Shown one piece after another: positions 1-13,800 of a DNA stretch of 64,000 bases (within the stretch, counting starts at the first letter, position 1; every line of letters begins with the position of its first letter). Both the position numbers and the translations under genes were made by a program. The DNA lies in NCBI GenBank assembly GCA_003640385.1, contig RCAB01000268.1, positions 1-64,000 on the forward strand, written 5' to 3'. Below the pieces are notes generated by a model. It searched no databases and was not told the origin of the DNA. It saw nothing but the letters and a program-made list of their open reading frames with translations. The stretch comes from Setaria digitata (Eukaryota > Nematoda > Chromadorea > Rhabditida > Setariidae).

Positions 1-609
1 ATAGATAGCAAAAAGTTTCTTTTTTTGTAGAAAAGATAAAACATTTTCATTTGTGACCAATCAACTTTCTACTATGACAGTAAAAATTCTCCGCATGAGT
101 GAGAGAGAAAGTGATTCGAAGGAAGTGCTGTAGTGGGAAAGTTAACTAACTACTAGCTAGAATTTGGAACCTTCCCTCACTTAGACAACTCATTCAGACT
201 CAGGTAAACAAATGCAAATACCGTATAGAACAAGCGAAAACAGCAAAGCATTAATATAAGTGAAAATTGTCCAGTGAATCAGTTCTGATAATTGATACTG
301 GGAAAATATATTTCAAGCATATTCTATGATAAGAATGAACGAAGGCATTGCATTTAAATTTTCCGATTAAATTTGTCAAAAGATTGAGCTTGTCAAGAGG
401 TGGAATGGGAAAGGTCAAGGGTGAGGCATTATTGCTTATGGCGAACAACAAGAAGCTACAGGAAATTCTCGTGAACTAGACATGAGTAAAATGCTTGCTA
501 GAAGTTAAAAGTAGCAATGAAGAAAGGTGCAACCGAGCAGGAAGAAAACAATCCACCGAATTTGACAAATAAATTATGTTTAAGAGTCGCAAGAAATGCC
601 GAAAATCAT

Positions 610-3008
610 TCACTTCCGTATTCTGAAACCACTTGTTGCTACCGAATAGCATAAATTACCTGCACCGCAGGTATAACCTGTTGGACATTGATTATTGATA
701 CAGGGACCTGAAATTGTCCTGCGATAAAATATGCTAGAAGAGAATGGTGATGAGTACTGGAAGTTAGTTTCAGTCTTATCTCTTTGATGAAACAATCTGA
801 AATTTGAATAAGACAGTCGAAAGGAAAGGAAAGATCACCTAAAAAACTAACTAGGTCGAATGTATGGTTTGAAGTTAAACAAAAAAAATATTACCAAGTA
901 CAGAACCGGAACCAAGTGGACAGCAGTAATAATTAGTGTTGCATGAGTAACCAGCTGGACATAGGTTATTAATGCATGGACCTGTAAGATCGCCAAAAAT
1001 TTCATTTTCTTTTCTTTTTAATTTGGAAAAAAAAAAGAAGAAAATAAAATTAAAATATTTTTTAAATAGGACGAAATTTGTGAAATGTAATTTATAAATT
1101 TCGTAAAATAAAAGCTCATTTCATAAGCATTTAATAGCACATTCATTACAATTTCTCGTCCTTCTTTTTCATCAACGTCATCTCTAATTTTTAAAGTCTA
1201 TTTAGCCTAATTAATATCATTGTACAACCTCAAACTGGAGCTAACATTTGGAGTAATTATATTGCAATTCATCTCTTATTCGGTTTTAACTTTTGATAAA
1301 CAATATGAAAACTAAAAGTTCAAACAAATCATATTGCAATAATTATTAAATTAAAAATCAATTCAGGTAATTAGACAGATTTTTCCATAATTTTATTCCT
1401 TATCTTTAACTTATCAGTAAAGAGACACTAATTTTCCTCCTTTCTTTTCTGCCTTTCTACTGTTCCCTTTTTTTTTTTTTTTTTTTCCTGCTTAAATTGC
1501 TTGCTACCAGTAGAATTTCCGGTAGCACATCGGCAACAGAATCCTCGACTGTTACAGAAGAATCCTTGGCCGCAAAGACCGTTGATGCAGGCAGCTACTG
1601 CTGGTCCTCCATCACATGCCGCTAAAAATACCATACAGAATGTTTCGCTATTACAGTTCTTTAATTAATTTCATGATTAATTGAATCACTTTGAAATTTG
1701 CTGTGAGCGGTTAGAAATTAAACTGTCATAAATTTTTAAATTGATATAAATTGCTAAAAATTTTATAATGTCAATAAATGAAATCATTGCAGTTAGCTAT
1801 AAATTAAACGAACACAAACTTAATAAACAAATAATTAAAATTGCTATGGCATTCCAGAAGTTTTTAAGCATTTCAATGTAGCTAAATTAAAATTATACAC
1901 TGTTATCAACCTGATACGTAACTAATAAGTATCAGTAATCAGGAAAAATACTGTTATCAACCTGATATCGCTAATTATAACTAATAAGTATCAGTAATCA
2001 GGAAAAATACTGTTATCAACCTGATATCGCTAATTATAACTGATAAGTATCGATAACTAGGAAATCTCTTCTTCATTAGAACTTTGAGTGTGAATAAAAT
2101 GACAAGAAAAAGGACAGCAAAACAAAAGGAGAAAAAAAAAACGGAAACTGCTTGAGCCTTACTGGAAAGACTGAAAACGTTTCGCTGTCCGATCGATCCG
2201 ATAGGCACAGGAATCGGTATAATATTAATGCTACCGGGACTGAAAATTGAATGACTGTTTGTCGGAAGGGTTGCTGGACAACAACAGGACTGAATGCATA
2301 TCATACGAGGTGAAATCTGATGACATTGGGAACTTGTGTAGCAACTTGGAAAGCAACTTCCTGGACAACTCATCGAGTACTGGCGTTTGAATCGTTTTAA
2401 AACTGAAATTCGGAAAAAGCTATTCGAAATGGAAATGGAATTAGTGTAATAGAAAGTTGGAGTTAAATGATTGAGTGATATAAAATATAGTACAAATTCA
2501 GGTAAATTAAATGATGTAAAAACAACTGATAATAGGATGATATGGCTAATTACGAATTCGTTTTAATTATTGTCTACAATTAATATTTGATAAGATTAGG
2601 CGAAAGATGACTACGATAAATTACACTTAATAATTGAATAAATTAACTGAAAATTAATGATCACAAATGATTCATTTGCTATGTCTATTAGATAAGATTA
2701 AAATAAAACTGATCAAAAGTAATTACTTTTATTACCTTTGTAAAATACCTAAATATTCATCAATTATCTTTTGGTCTGTTCCGCCCTTTCCTTTTTTTTT
2801 TTTTCTTTTTTTTTTTAATTAGCAAGAAAATGCAATATTGTATTTTACAATTCAAATATTACGTGATCCTGAACTAACATGAAATATTCGTATTTGGACT
2901 AGTATTCTGATCATTCATTATCACTCCATTAGTTGAAATAGTTGTTAATACCAAGAAGAGCATTGCAACAGGAAAAGAGATCACCAAAATTGCTTCTGTT
3001 TGGTTCAT
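610..3008 (-). CDS. Secreted cysteine-rich modular protein with furin-type site
   Basis: Five exons, read 5' to 3': 3008-2879, 2402-2235, 1621-1508, 981-895, 707-610. All junctions are phase 1 and together give 198 residues. The start was chosen because a TTTCAG acceptor lies 11 nt upstream, a likely spliced-leader site, and because a hydrophobic signal segment (residues about 6-25) follows. RFKR at residues 47-50 fits a furin RxKR cleavage site. Four cysteine-rich modules follow, one per later exon: a divergent CPGSC...SCCCP module, then repeats of the type (G/A)C-I-N-x-L/Q-C-x-x-G-(Y/F)-x-C ending in CC, CC and CY. Such modules occur in many secreted nematode proteins of the lustrin-like or EB-like classes. 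The function of this one is unknown. The last exon could instead splice at GTAATT near 650; reading through to the stop keeps cysteine spacing like that of the previous module, so I prefer it. Confidence 0.7.
1900..2065. repeat. Three tandem ~59-bp intronic repeats
   Basis: The unit starts CTGTTATCAACCTGATA and includes AACTAATAAGTATCAGTAATC. Copies begin at 1900 (51 bp, with a short internal deletion), 1951 (59 bp) and 2010 (diverging at its end). They lie in the intron between exons 2 and 3 of the cysteine-rich gene. Confidence 0.85.
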
Positions 3009-3992
3009 TTCTGTTCCTCCTGAAAGTTTGAAAATATAGATATTAAGATTTTATTTCGAAGTAACAGCAAAGATGCTAATTGAATGATGAGAATTTTAAT
3101 TGAAAAGGTGACTTTGGAATTTCTAGAAAATTTACTTAATGTAACTCTTTTTTTTTTTTTTTTTTAAGTGTTTTAATAAAATTGTAGCCTGGAAATGCAC
3201 TTGGAAAAGTATTATTACAATTTTTTCTTTTTTTTTTTTTAATTTAATAACGGAATCTATTTCCTCAGTAAACTTTACCTTTTCATCATATTTATGGAAA
3301 CTCTCCTATATTACATAATTATCGTGTGATAAAGATAAGATAAATTAATTTTCGTAATAAAGGTAAGACTGTTTAAAGTACTTCTCCTAGAAAGAAACTC
3401 TCTTATCATATGTTAAGATATCCTACCTATATTGTACCTTTCCTGACCAAATTACTGTTACCGTATGATAAGGTACTCAATTTTTGTATTACATTTTTCT
3501 TGATTAAATTATCACTACCGTACGATAAAGTATTCTTTGTGTATTCGTTGCATTATAGATCTTTCCTGATTAAATTACTGTTCCAAATAAGTTTTTCTAG
3601 ATCACCTTTCCTGCTTCTCTTTTTCCCTCTTAATAAATTGAAATCCTTAATTTTAACATCTTTTCTGAATGGTTCATTTCGTTCTTATCATGAATTAAAC
3701 TGATATTCTAATCTCATATCTCGGTCTATGCGCTTAAATTTCTCTCGCCTAGATATTTTACAACTTCTAGTCCAGTAGTTCTATCTTTGTTGCCCAGTAA
3801 GTCTAGCCGAATAAGTTTATTTCAGAAGTAGAAAAAATAAAAGTTAACACTTGTGGTTGATGACATTTACGAAGAATAAATAAGACTGAGAGCTAAATTA
3901 CAAAACGATCTAACAATGATGAAAAAGGTACTCACAACTCATCCATACTTATTCCATTTCATACTTCATTTACCCCTCTCTCTTTCTCTTTC

Positions 3993-4480
<488 letters not shown>

Positions 4481-4968
4481 GATCTCAAAACTAGATAATT
4501 TTGTAAACTTGTTTATTCAGCATTTGAAAAGACGTGTCGTATCTTAATCATTCAAAACTAATAAAATATTATCTCATTTGCATCATCATTAGCTATCGTA
4601 AACTATACAATTATCATTTTTGTCGTTATCAGCATCATTACTCTAGTCATTATCATCAAACATTGTTATCAGTGTGTTCAGTGTAAAAATACTATTAGAT
4701 ATCAGTTCATCGTTTTCAGTGAAATAAGCATAGGTATGGATAATAAAAATCCTAATATATCTTGTTATAACAATGTTTTATAAATGTCTAGCAGAACTTA
4801 TCAGAAATATTATGAATTATCAGAAGCAAATTTCCACTTGTAATTTACGGTAATTTCTACATTTCTTGCAAATTTTTTAATTGGAAATTAAAGACGTAAA
4901 ATGTTTAGATCTACCGAAGCATATGTGAGGAAATGTTGTAAGTTGAAATAAGTTTATTGCTAAAAGTT

Positions 4969-4973
<5 letters not shown>

Positions 4974-5012
<39 letters not shown>

Positions 5013-5016
5013 AAAN
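4974..5016. repeat. Poly-A run ending at an undetermined base
   Basis: A homopolymer A tract of about 37 bases ends in ACAAA followed by a single N at 5016. The true length is probably uncertain in the assembly. Confidence 0.9.
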
Positions 5017-5859
5017 TTGAAATAGTGGCAAGAAGAGAGGAAATTACGGAATGAAAATATTTGTCGATGAATAAATTACTCATTAGTAATTAAAATTGGA
5101 AAATCGAGCCTTTTGCAACTAGATGCTATCAGTTGTAATTTTTATACAAACGATGAAATTGCCAAATGAATAAAATTAATTTAGAATTTAAAATTTGAAA
5201 CGATTCAGTGAAGGCAACAAAGTTGCACTGAGGAAGAAATTGTAGTGAAGCATAAATTATAAATTTTCCAGCATTTCTCGATTTTTGTAAAAGTCGAAAA
5301 TGGAAAAAATTTTCCAAAATTTTTTGAAGCAATTTCTATCGCAAATTTAAATCGGCAAAAATGGAAAATTTGGAAAAAATGTTAGAAAAAAAAAGCATTT
5401 TTTGCATTTCAGAAAATGGTTTTCATTTGTAAAGAAAAGAAGAAATGTTTTCAACTTTGGCTAAATTAAATTTAAATTTACATCCAACAATGGTAACAGT
5501 GAAATGAATTGCTATTTCAAATCCAAATTTTCAAATAATCTTAAACGAAAAATAAAATTTGCTACAACTAAAAAAAAAAAAAAAAAAGAAAAGTTTAATT
5601 TTAAATGAACTAAATAAATGAAATGAGCAAGTAATATTTGTATGAATGATTCAATTTTGGATTGAAATACGAAAAGAATTGTTGTTATGTGTAGGATTTA
5701 AAATTGCTATGTATATATTCGCTTAAAATTGACAACATAAAACGAAACTAGTAAGTAATCGAAATTTCAACGTTGGAGAACCTGTTTGGTTGACTAGCTC
5801 GAACTCATTCTGTCTCGAACTATGTCTAAACACTATATGCACCACTTCAAGTACCGGTA

Positions 5860-5908
5860 GCACACACACACACACACACACACACATATGTATATATATA
5901 TATATATG
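5860..5908. repeat. (CA)n / (TA)n microsatellite
   Basis: A CA dinucleotide run runs directly into a TA run. It is a simple microsatellite in intergenic DNA. Confidence 0.9.
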
Positions 5909-7087
5909 CATCTATACAGATATATATACTATGAAATTATAAAGTGGACTAGACCGAATATATTAGCATATATATATGTATATTTGTACATTTACAAATA
6001 TAAAATGGAGCAAGTTTTGGTAGATGAAAAAAGAATTTAAATGTTTGACTAGAAATTAAAAGCAAGTTCAAAAAAAAAAAAAGAATGAAAAGAAAAGAAA
6101 ACAGCTGTTTTTAGTGGAAAACGGCTTAACAATTGTGTCTTGCTGACTAGAATAAATGAAAAAAAAAAAAAATGCTATTATAATTAAATGGAATACAAAA
6201 AGACTGAATAAATCCTACTAAAATTAGAAATTAATTCTTACAAAAACTAAAAGACAACTTTTAGCTCTGTAAAATTTAAGATTTTATCAAATATTACATT
6301 CAGAGATTATCATATATATATATTTTTTTATATATATATGCTCTTTCTTTAGAATTTACTCATTTTAATTCATTTTTTTTTTTTAGGTAATTTTGTATTT
6401 ATTTATTTTTTTCTCTTAAGTTATGAAGTTTTATCTTTTGCACTAACTATCAGCAGCATCTTGTTTTGTTAATTTCAAAAAGATATTTTACGAATATTGT
6501 TTGCTTGCAAGTAATATAAAACAAAAAGAACATCGAACGATGTCAACATCAGTTGGATAAATATTTGCTTAAATTAATACTTTCAGAACTAATAACATAT
6601 CATATTGTTACTTTCCAATTACAAATTACAGCTAATTAATTGATCGAAAAACACTGAATGAGTTCAGAATAATTACATTACAATTTTACAATGTTTGTAC
6701 GAAAATTTACGCTTATAATTAGTAAAATCACTTGCGTATCTTTCTTTTCTTTTAGGAATGAATAACTGAAATAATTGATTAAAATCATAAGCAAACTTTT
6801 CAATTCGTACTTTAGCAAGGCTAGTTCAGCTGTAGCGGAAAATTCGTAGCACTAACCGAAGCATCTCTAATAGTGTGGAAGATTGAATCTTGACCGGATA
6901 TCGGAAAAATTTTGATACTCATTCCGGAATAAGAATATCACAAGATTTTTTAATCTGCCTTAGAATGCACAGATTTTGTGACTTCATAACACCTCCAATG
7001 ACAGATGGCTCATTCTTCGCCATCGTTTCAGGCTTTTCATCCTAATATTTCTTTTTTTTTTTTTTCTTGCTTCATTTTCTTTCATTA

Positions 7088-7263
7088 GAATGCGTCATGA
7101 TGTCAGCATCTGAACTGCAGCTCAGATCAGAATGCGTCATGATGTCAGCATCTGAACTGCAGCTCAGATCAGAATGCGTCATGATGTCAGCATCTGAACT
7201 GCAGCTCAGATCAGAATGCGTCATGATGTCAGCATCTGAACTGCAGCTCAGATCAGAATGCGT
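7088..7263. repeat. 42-bp minisatellite, four identical copies
   Basis: Four exact 42-bp units lie end to end at 7088-7255, followed by an 8-bp start of a fifth. Each unit contains GTCATGATGTCAGCATC and a near-perfect 18-bp palindrome centred on CTGCAG. Because 42 is divisible by three, a 14-residue repeat (ECVMMSASELQLRS) is open on the plus strand, and another (DLSCSSDADIMTHS) on the minus strand. There is no start codon, splice context or homology showing that either is translated. Confidence 0.95.
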
Positions 7264-10200
7264 TATCGTGTGAAGTTCTGCAAACCCACACTATTCTTTG
7301 AAATAACTTTAATAGTAATATGTCATGGCATTACAAATATTATGCAAAAGTGGTAGCAATGCAAATAAAATACACTAAGTCGTAAATTCATTCAGAGGAA
7401 AATGGTAATGACAATAATAAATGATTAATTATAATTAGTAATTATCTACAATTCGGTGTCAAATTCGAGATCAAGCACCTTGAATTAAGTACTCCAAACA
7501 CAATTTGATGTCAAATTTGTGATCAAGAATCATAATTGCACTCGTGATCAACAAGTTCGGGACAAATTCGGGACCAGCTATGCAATTTACTGTTAAACCC
7601 TTTTTTACTTGAATAAAAAAAAAAAAAAATTAAATAAAATGTTTGTTGAAGAAGATCAGTTTTTGATGAAGAATGATTAGTAGTTCTCGGATTAAATAGT
7701 TTTCATCGATACTTTCGAAATTTCAGAAAAATGAACAAAGCAGAAACAACGACGCTTCCGGGCAAGGTGGTTGCACATTTGTTGATTGTTGGGGTCAAGT
7801 GGTAAATTTTTAAATTTTGATAGAAAAAAAGTAATTTACACCGAAAACTGATATCTGTTATCTCGAATATTTATGATTATCAATGTTTCACAGTTGTTAT
7901 TAAGATGGTGTGTAATTGTTCGAATATCACTTGAATTGACTGGGATATTTGTCTGAAATTGCCTGGAACTGTGGTGCAGCTAAACGAGATCTATCATGTA
8001 TATCGTTTGCCTTTTGATTAATGAAACTAAACTAAAGATTATGAAGCAAAAAAATTACTGACTATATGGCTATGAAACAAAAAATGCAAGTGATCTTGAA
8101 GGGAAAAATTCAAGCCAAATTAATGTTTTTCTGTAGATTTTGGATCTTTCTTTTTTGCTTAATTGCTAAGTCTTTTCCTCTCTCATTAATGAGATGTTTG
8201 CAACAATTCGAAGATAAGTAAAGTTCAACGGATATTCTGATTATCATCCTGATTGCAATGTTCAATAAATAACATTAGTTATCATCCGTCCTTACTTAGG
8301 AGAAGGAAATACTGGAAATAAGATAATTTTTTTAAAATAATTATATGGCTAGTAATTATATTAATTAGTATTGATCTTATGGAATCCTCTGTTTTAGGCA
8401 AGATCAAACAATGAGGAAAGTTTGAAATCAGAATGACATCGTTATCCTCAGGAGGATGTTATTTACATTCAGAACGATCCGCTCCTTGGCAGTAACTATA
8501 AAAATGATATTGAAGAAGGAAGCGAACTTCAAAAGAATCTTGGAAGGATGAAAATTTTCAATCATTAATTTCAATGCATTTTCACAAATTTAAAAATTCG
8601 ATGATGTTTTATGAAATAAGCGTGATTCGAATTTTGGAAATAGTTTTTAATTTTTGTAAGTTCAATTTTAGTGCGTAAATAGTTGTATAATTATATATCA
8701 GAAATTCTTCCATCAGAAAATTTGATATTGAATTTTTCAATTTTTTTAACTGTCTATGCAGAAACAGAAGACAAAAGGTACTGACTGGATTGGATGGTGG
8801 AAGAGAAGAAAATGCATTGATAAAGACTCCAGAAAAATGTGAATATGAATTGGAGCTTAATGTATAATAAAATTTTTTTTTTTTTTAGCAATTCCCAAAT
8901 TTACATCATACTTTAAATTTCACTACTAATTATGCGCTCCATGAAAATCTCCTAAAACATTTCAAACGCAGATAATCTACAATAGAACAAAATTAAATTA
9001 AATTTAGCAAATTTCGCTAAACTCAATTGCACAGAAAATCTATCACTTTTTCTACAGCAAACGTGAAAGGTCAGTTCAATGTTTGTCTAGTGTGAATTAC
9101 CGCTAACGAAAGGAATGACTTTATTATTAGTTGAATGATTATTTATTTTCACATTTTATTATGTCTTTTGTTGCTATGTCCTTTTTTTTTTTTTTTTTCT
9201 GAATCTAAATCGTATTTGCAAAACAAATATTATTTATTGTACAAATAAGCAAAGCAGAGATTGAAAAGATGAAAAATACAACACAAGAGATTTCGAAAAA
9301 GAAACCAGCAAAACTCAATCATGCCACTAAACGGAGGAAAATGAAAAGAAAAGGAAGTTTCCGGATATGAATCAAAGCATCTGGATAGAGGTACAACAAA
9401 AAGAATATAACAGTGATAGTATCCCTAATTAGTATCCATTTCTACATTAACATTTTTTTAAGTATAGCTTTTTTTACATGCGTGTGCATACATTTGTTCA
9501 TGAATGCAACTTCCAAGCCTATAGACTTTTCTGATCTATATATATATATGTTCCAAACTATAGGTACAACCAAGTACCTTTTGGGAAAAAAAGACCACTA
9601 AAATCATTGAACAATTCTTTTCTAAAACATTTAGCACCTCCAAACTTTAATAAAAGCCTCTTAATTAATCAAAATACGTTAACTAAAGACTGAAAATATG
9701 GTAGCTACCTAAGCACAAAAGTTCAGGAATATGGAAATGATTTAAACTCGTCATAATGGTTAAATTTCTAAAAACGAATAAATTAATCTGTTAAGCGTGC
9801 ATCGAAGATAAGTTTCTACATCTATAAAACTAAATAAAATAGAAACACTATCAACTGAATGAATGAGAGCATAATTGTTTGCTTAGCTATAAGCAAACTT
9901 TCTTTTTCTTAATTTTCCTGGACTAATTCTTTAATGTTGTTGCTATTTATAAAAACAGCTCAAGTATTCTGCAAAATAGAAAGTGGAGAAATATTAAAGG
10001 GGAAAAGAAAAATTACAAGTAGCACCCAAAGACAGTGAAGGATTGGCTTCTTTTCATACATATCAAGGTCTCCCAATAATTTAATTTAAAATTAAAGATA
10101 TCAATTAAAATAGTGATGCCCATCAATTAAATGTAAAAAATACTATTCAAAATTGGGTCGATTAAAAATTTTCGTTATAATACGTTATAATACAATTTTT

Positions 10201-10823
10201 AACCAAGAAATTTTTGTTGGATACAAAGACAAGTTATTGCACAATGAGCATTTGATATGTAAATACCAAAGGAATTAATACCAGGATTTAATACACAGAT
10301 TATAACTTAGAAGAAGCAGAAAGAATTCCACAACAAAAACTTCTCTTTATTTTTGATGAACGGTTATTACTTCTTTTAACAATATGAATATTGCTATTTT
10401 AGCAGTAGCATAGCCGTTTTTAAACTAGCTCTTTTTTTTTTTTTTTAAAGTCGCCCAGTAATGTCTTTCAATTTTTAGACCAATCTGTCTGAAAACATTT
10501 AATTTTATTTCCACTCTTAAGGGTTTTATTGAAGAAAAAAGGAACGCCTCCACAGTTTTCACTGTACCTTAAAGATTTTACTACTATGGAGTATTTGTCG
10601 TAGGCTCTCCAATGAAAAAAGAACAGCTCACTTTTCCCAAATATTATATAAGATTCAGGGACAACTAATACTTGAAGGGACAATAAGAGAGGAGGAGAGA
10701 GCAGTTATACTTTCACTATTAATTAAGGAAACAGTTAAGAACAATAGTAATGAGGAAAGGAGAGATTCGGAAACAAATCGAATCAAAAGATGGAGGAAAA
10801 TGGATGAGATATCCGAAGAAATC

Positions 10824-13800
10824 TTAAAGTGAAGTTGGTTTCATCGATGGATAATTGCCAGTTGCCTCCTGGAGCCTCAGTTCAAGCTGCAATCTAATCT
10901 GTGCTAATTTAGCCCGCTCTGCTTCCAAGTGACTATTTAGTAAACGCAAATGGCCACACCGAACTTGCCAATTCACTTGTCCGGTTGATGTCGCAGTACA
11001 TGAAGTTGACCCGACGCTAGTAACACTACCACCACCTGTATTTGCATTGCTCTCTTCTGCCAATAGCTCTTCGATACGTTTTTCTTAAAAAGTCAGAGCC
11101 CCATTCTCTTGAATTTCTTTTATATTCTAGTTTATTACTTTTGTTATTAGTTTATCGCTTCTTCACACTTGCGTCTACCATAAAAATTCCTATTCTAAGA
11201 GATTCTCGTTACTGTCTAGGTTCGGAAAACCAAAATAAAAGATCAGTCACACTGCTAACGATCATAAGGAAAATTAACGACTCACCCATATCGATGTCAA
11301 GTTCAATCAGTTCACGCCCTTCATTAAAGCTTCGTAATAATGCATTATTTTCGGTTTGCACACAAACATCAACAAACGTTGCCCGTGGTGGTAACGGTGG
11401 AGCAGGAGGATGCCGCGGTGAACAGCTGGCATCTATAAAAAGTTTTCAGGAGATCTGAAATATTCCTATTAACTCTTTCTTTGCCATATATATTGTAGTA
11501 TAATTAAAAAGCTGGCTTAAATATGAGTACGGTAAGGAGAAAAGCCGTTCCTTACATAATGCTAACAATACTTTTTGAGCAAAAATGAAGCCTTATGATT
11601 TACTGCGTTAAATAAACAAATAAACGAATTGGAAAAAAGGGAAGAAAACTGAAGAGTTTATTGCAGTAGAAATCAAATAACTATTATGAATATGATGACA
11701 GATTTGCAAAATTTGTTTTTCAATATGGCTTACCCTGCCATTCTGCTGCCGTCGAAAAGCGTGCGGTATCAGACGGCATTGAGTTGCAAGGATGATAACG
11801 CAGTGATCCTTGAGCAGGCAAAGTAGCGCCACGTTGCAACATTTCCGCTCCCAGACTGACTTTTAATCTAAAAAAAAAAGATAATAAGTGATCTCTACAA
11901 GGACTTTGGAATTATCTCCAGAATCTGAAAATTATGCAAAACATACCCAGGTGCTGCTACAGCAAAACTTGAAAAATTGTTCAAGTCGAGGCTGGCACTG
12001 CGTCCATGTCCTTTGCTTGCCGGCCTTGGAGGTGGTTTTGGTGGGGGGCCTTTCGGTGCTTGTGGACTCAGTGCAAAATTCGCAGCATCATTCAACGGTA
12101 AGTTTAAAGGACACTCAGGTTTGGTCGCATTCGCACAAATTAGAGCTGAAATTTGTTTTAAATTATCAATTTGGGTCAGTAAGCGACAAGGTTTCATATT
12201 TTCATGCAATAAATTACTAAAAACTACAGCAGTAAGATGTTAAAGCATACGCTGTGTGGCCCTTAACGCTGTTGGGCGCACGTCGACAAGCAGTGGTGGC
12301 ACATCAGAGAAGGTACTCAATCTTTCCGGATAATCCTGCAAAAATTCATACTGAACTATGGTTAGGCAGTGAAAAAATAAAGTTCATAAAATATCTCTTA
12401 ACTGAAGACGTGGGAAAAAGTCAATGATAAAACGCCTAGATTCTTTTAGATAATGAAGAAATTTTGACCATTACATTCATACCACTTATGGATAGAAGGA
12501 ACTAAAATGTAATACCTGAACTACTCATGCAACAAAATTTTTGGAGAAATCTTGAAACAATTTAAACAAAGGATGAACTTGATTTGCTGGTTGAACATGA
12601 AGGTGCTCATCACTGAAGGAATGGTACTGTTGTGGACAATGTCCAGTTACTGCCCCTGCTACAGCTTCATCGTAATCGAACTGTTTCCAGTCCTGCATTA
12701 CATTAGCTGCTCGTCCTTTTGAACCTTGTCCGTTACAGCCACTATCTAGCATAAAATATGGAAATAAAAAGTAAAATAAAAAGAATTTGTGAGAAGGAAA
12801 TAAACATAAGAAAAAGTTTCGATCAAGTGAAGCATAAAAATTAAAATTGCGAACTAGCAGTTGTATGAAAGACATCTCGTCGTGGCATGACTGGCGGACA
12901 GATTTCAAGTGGAATAACATCTGGAATTGGAATGTGACCCTAAAAACAGAAATATTCCTCATATTTTCAGCATATTTAAGTTTGCAAAAGATTTTTAAGT
13001 AAGAATGGATTCCTTTCTAAATACTTCCGCAAATTTCATTCATCTAGGCTCAGATAAAAACAATCCTCAGGAAAATCTGGAAAAAATGACAATAAAAAAA
13101 GCACATCAATCACACTAGCTAAACTTCAGGAGTCATACTGTCTAAAATACTATACTTTGATATGCAAAACAATTAGATGCATAGCAGCTGAAAATTCGTT
13201 CAAATCCAAATATCCATCTTCGTTCACATCGCTTAAGCTCCAAATTTTTGATAGTTTCTCACGATCTAAACCACTTCTTTTGAAAAATTCAACAACGTGC
13301 TCATTTGCACCACAGACAGCATCGTTTATGTCGATATGGCCCTGAAGGAAAATGATACAAAAAAAACTCAGTTAAAAAGAATGAAAAATAAATAAAAATG
13401 AAGCTTTCGCATCCTAAGTAACTAAAAAAAATTAAAAAAATATTCTGGAACTCTAAATATAACATTAAATTTAGAAGATATTTGATTAAAACAGTTACAG
13501 TAGTTTTTTTCATTAGATGGTTGAAGCACTTCATGTAATAAGTCTTCTGCTCGTCAGACATTCCATACAATGAATCCGTTAATGATTCTGAGGAAGTTTT
13601 TTCCTAAAAAAAATCCATGTTTAAATTCCTTCCTAACCTTTATCTAGTTTCACATCCAGTTGGATCTTAACCAAACCTTGGAATGAGAAAGGTTTACACT
13701 CCTAGTAAGAAATATCAAGCAATATATTTAGATAAAATAGAAATTTTAGACAGACTTTTTACTTTCTCTTTTTTTTTTCCTATTGCGCTTTATTTCAAGT

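Noticed and set aside
1..609. Possible further exons of the cysteine-rich gene
   Set aside because: No cysteine-module sequence or acceptor in phase was seen. A 66-codon frame at 251-451 has no such motif. Taken as 3' flank.
7731..8432. Possible two-exon peptide starting MNKAETTTLPGKVVAHLL after TTTCAG
   Set aside because: Splicing 7800 to 8398 gives only 32 codons before a stop, with no homology. It might be a short trans-spliced transcript but cannot be supported.
12885..12962. Open frame reading through REPS introns on the minus strand
   Set aside because: It joins intron and exon sequence; the spliced model in consistent phase explains the coding part.
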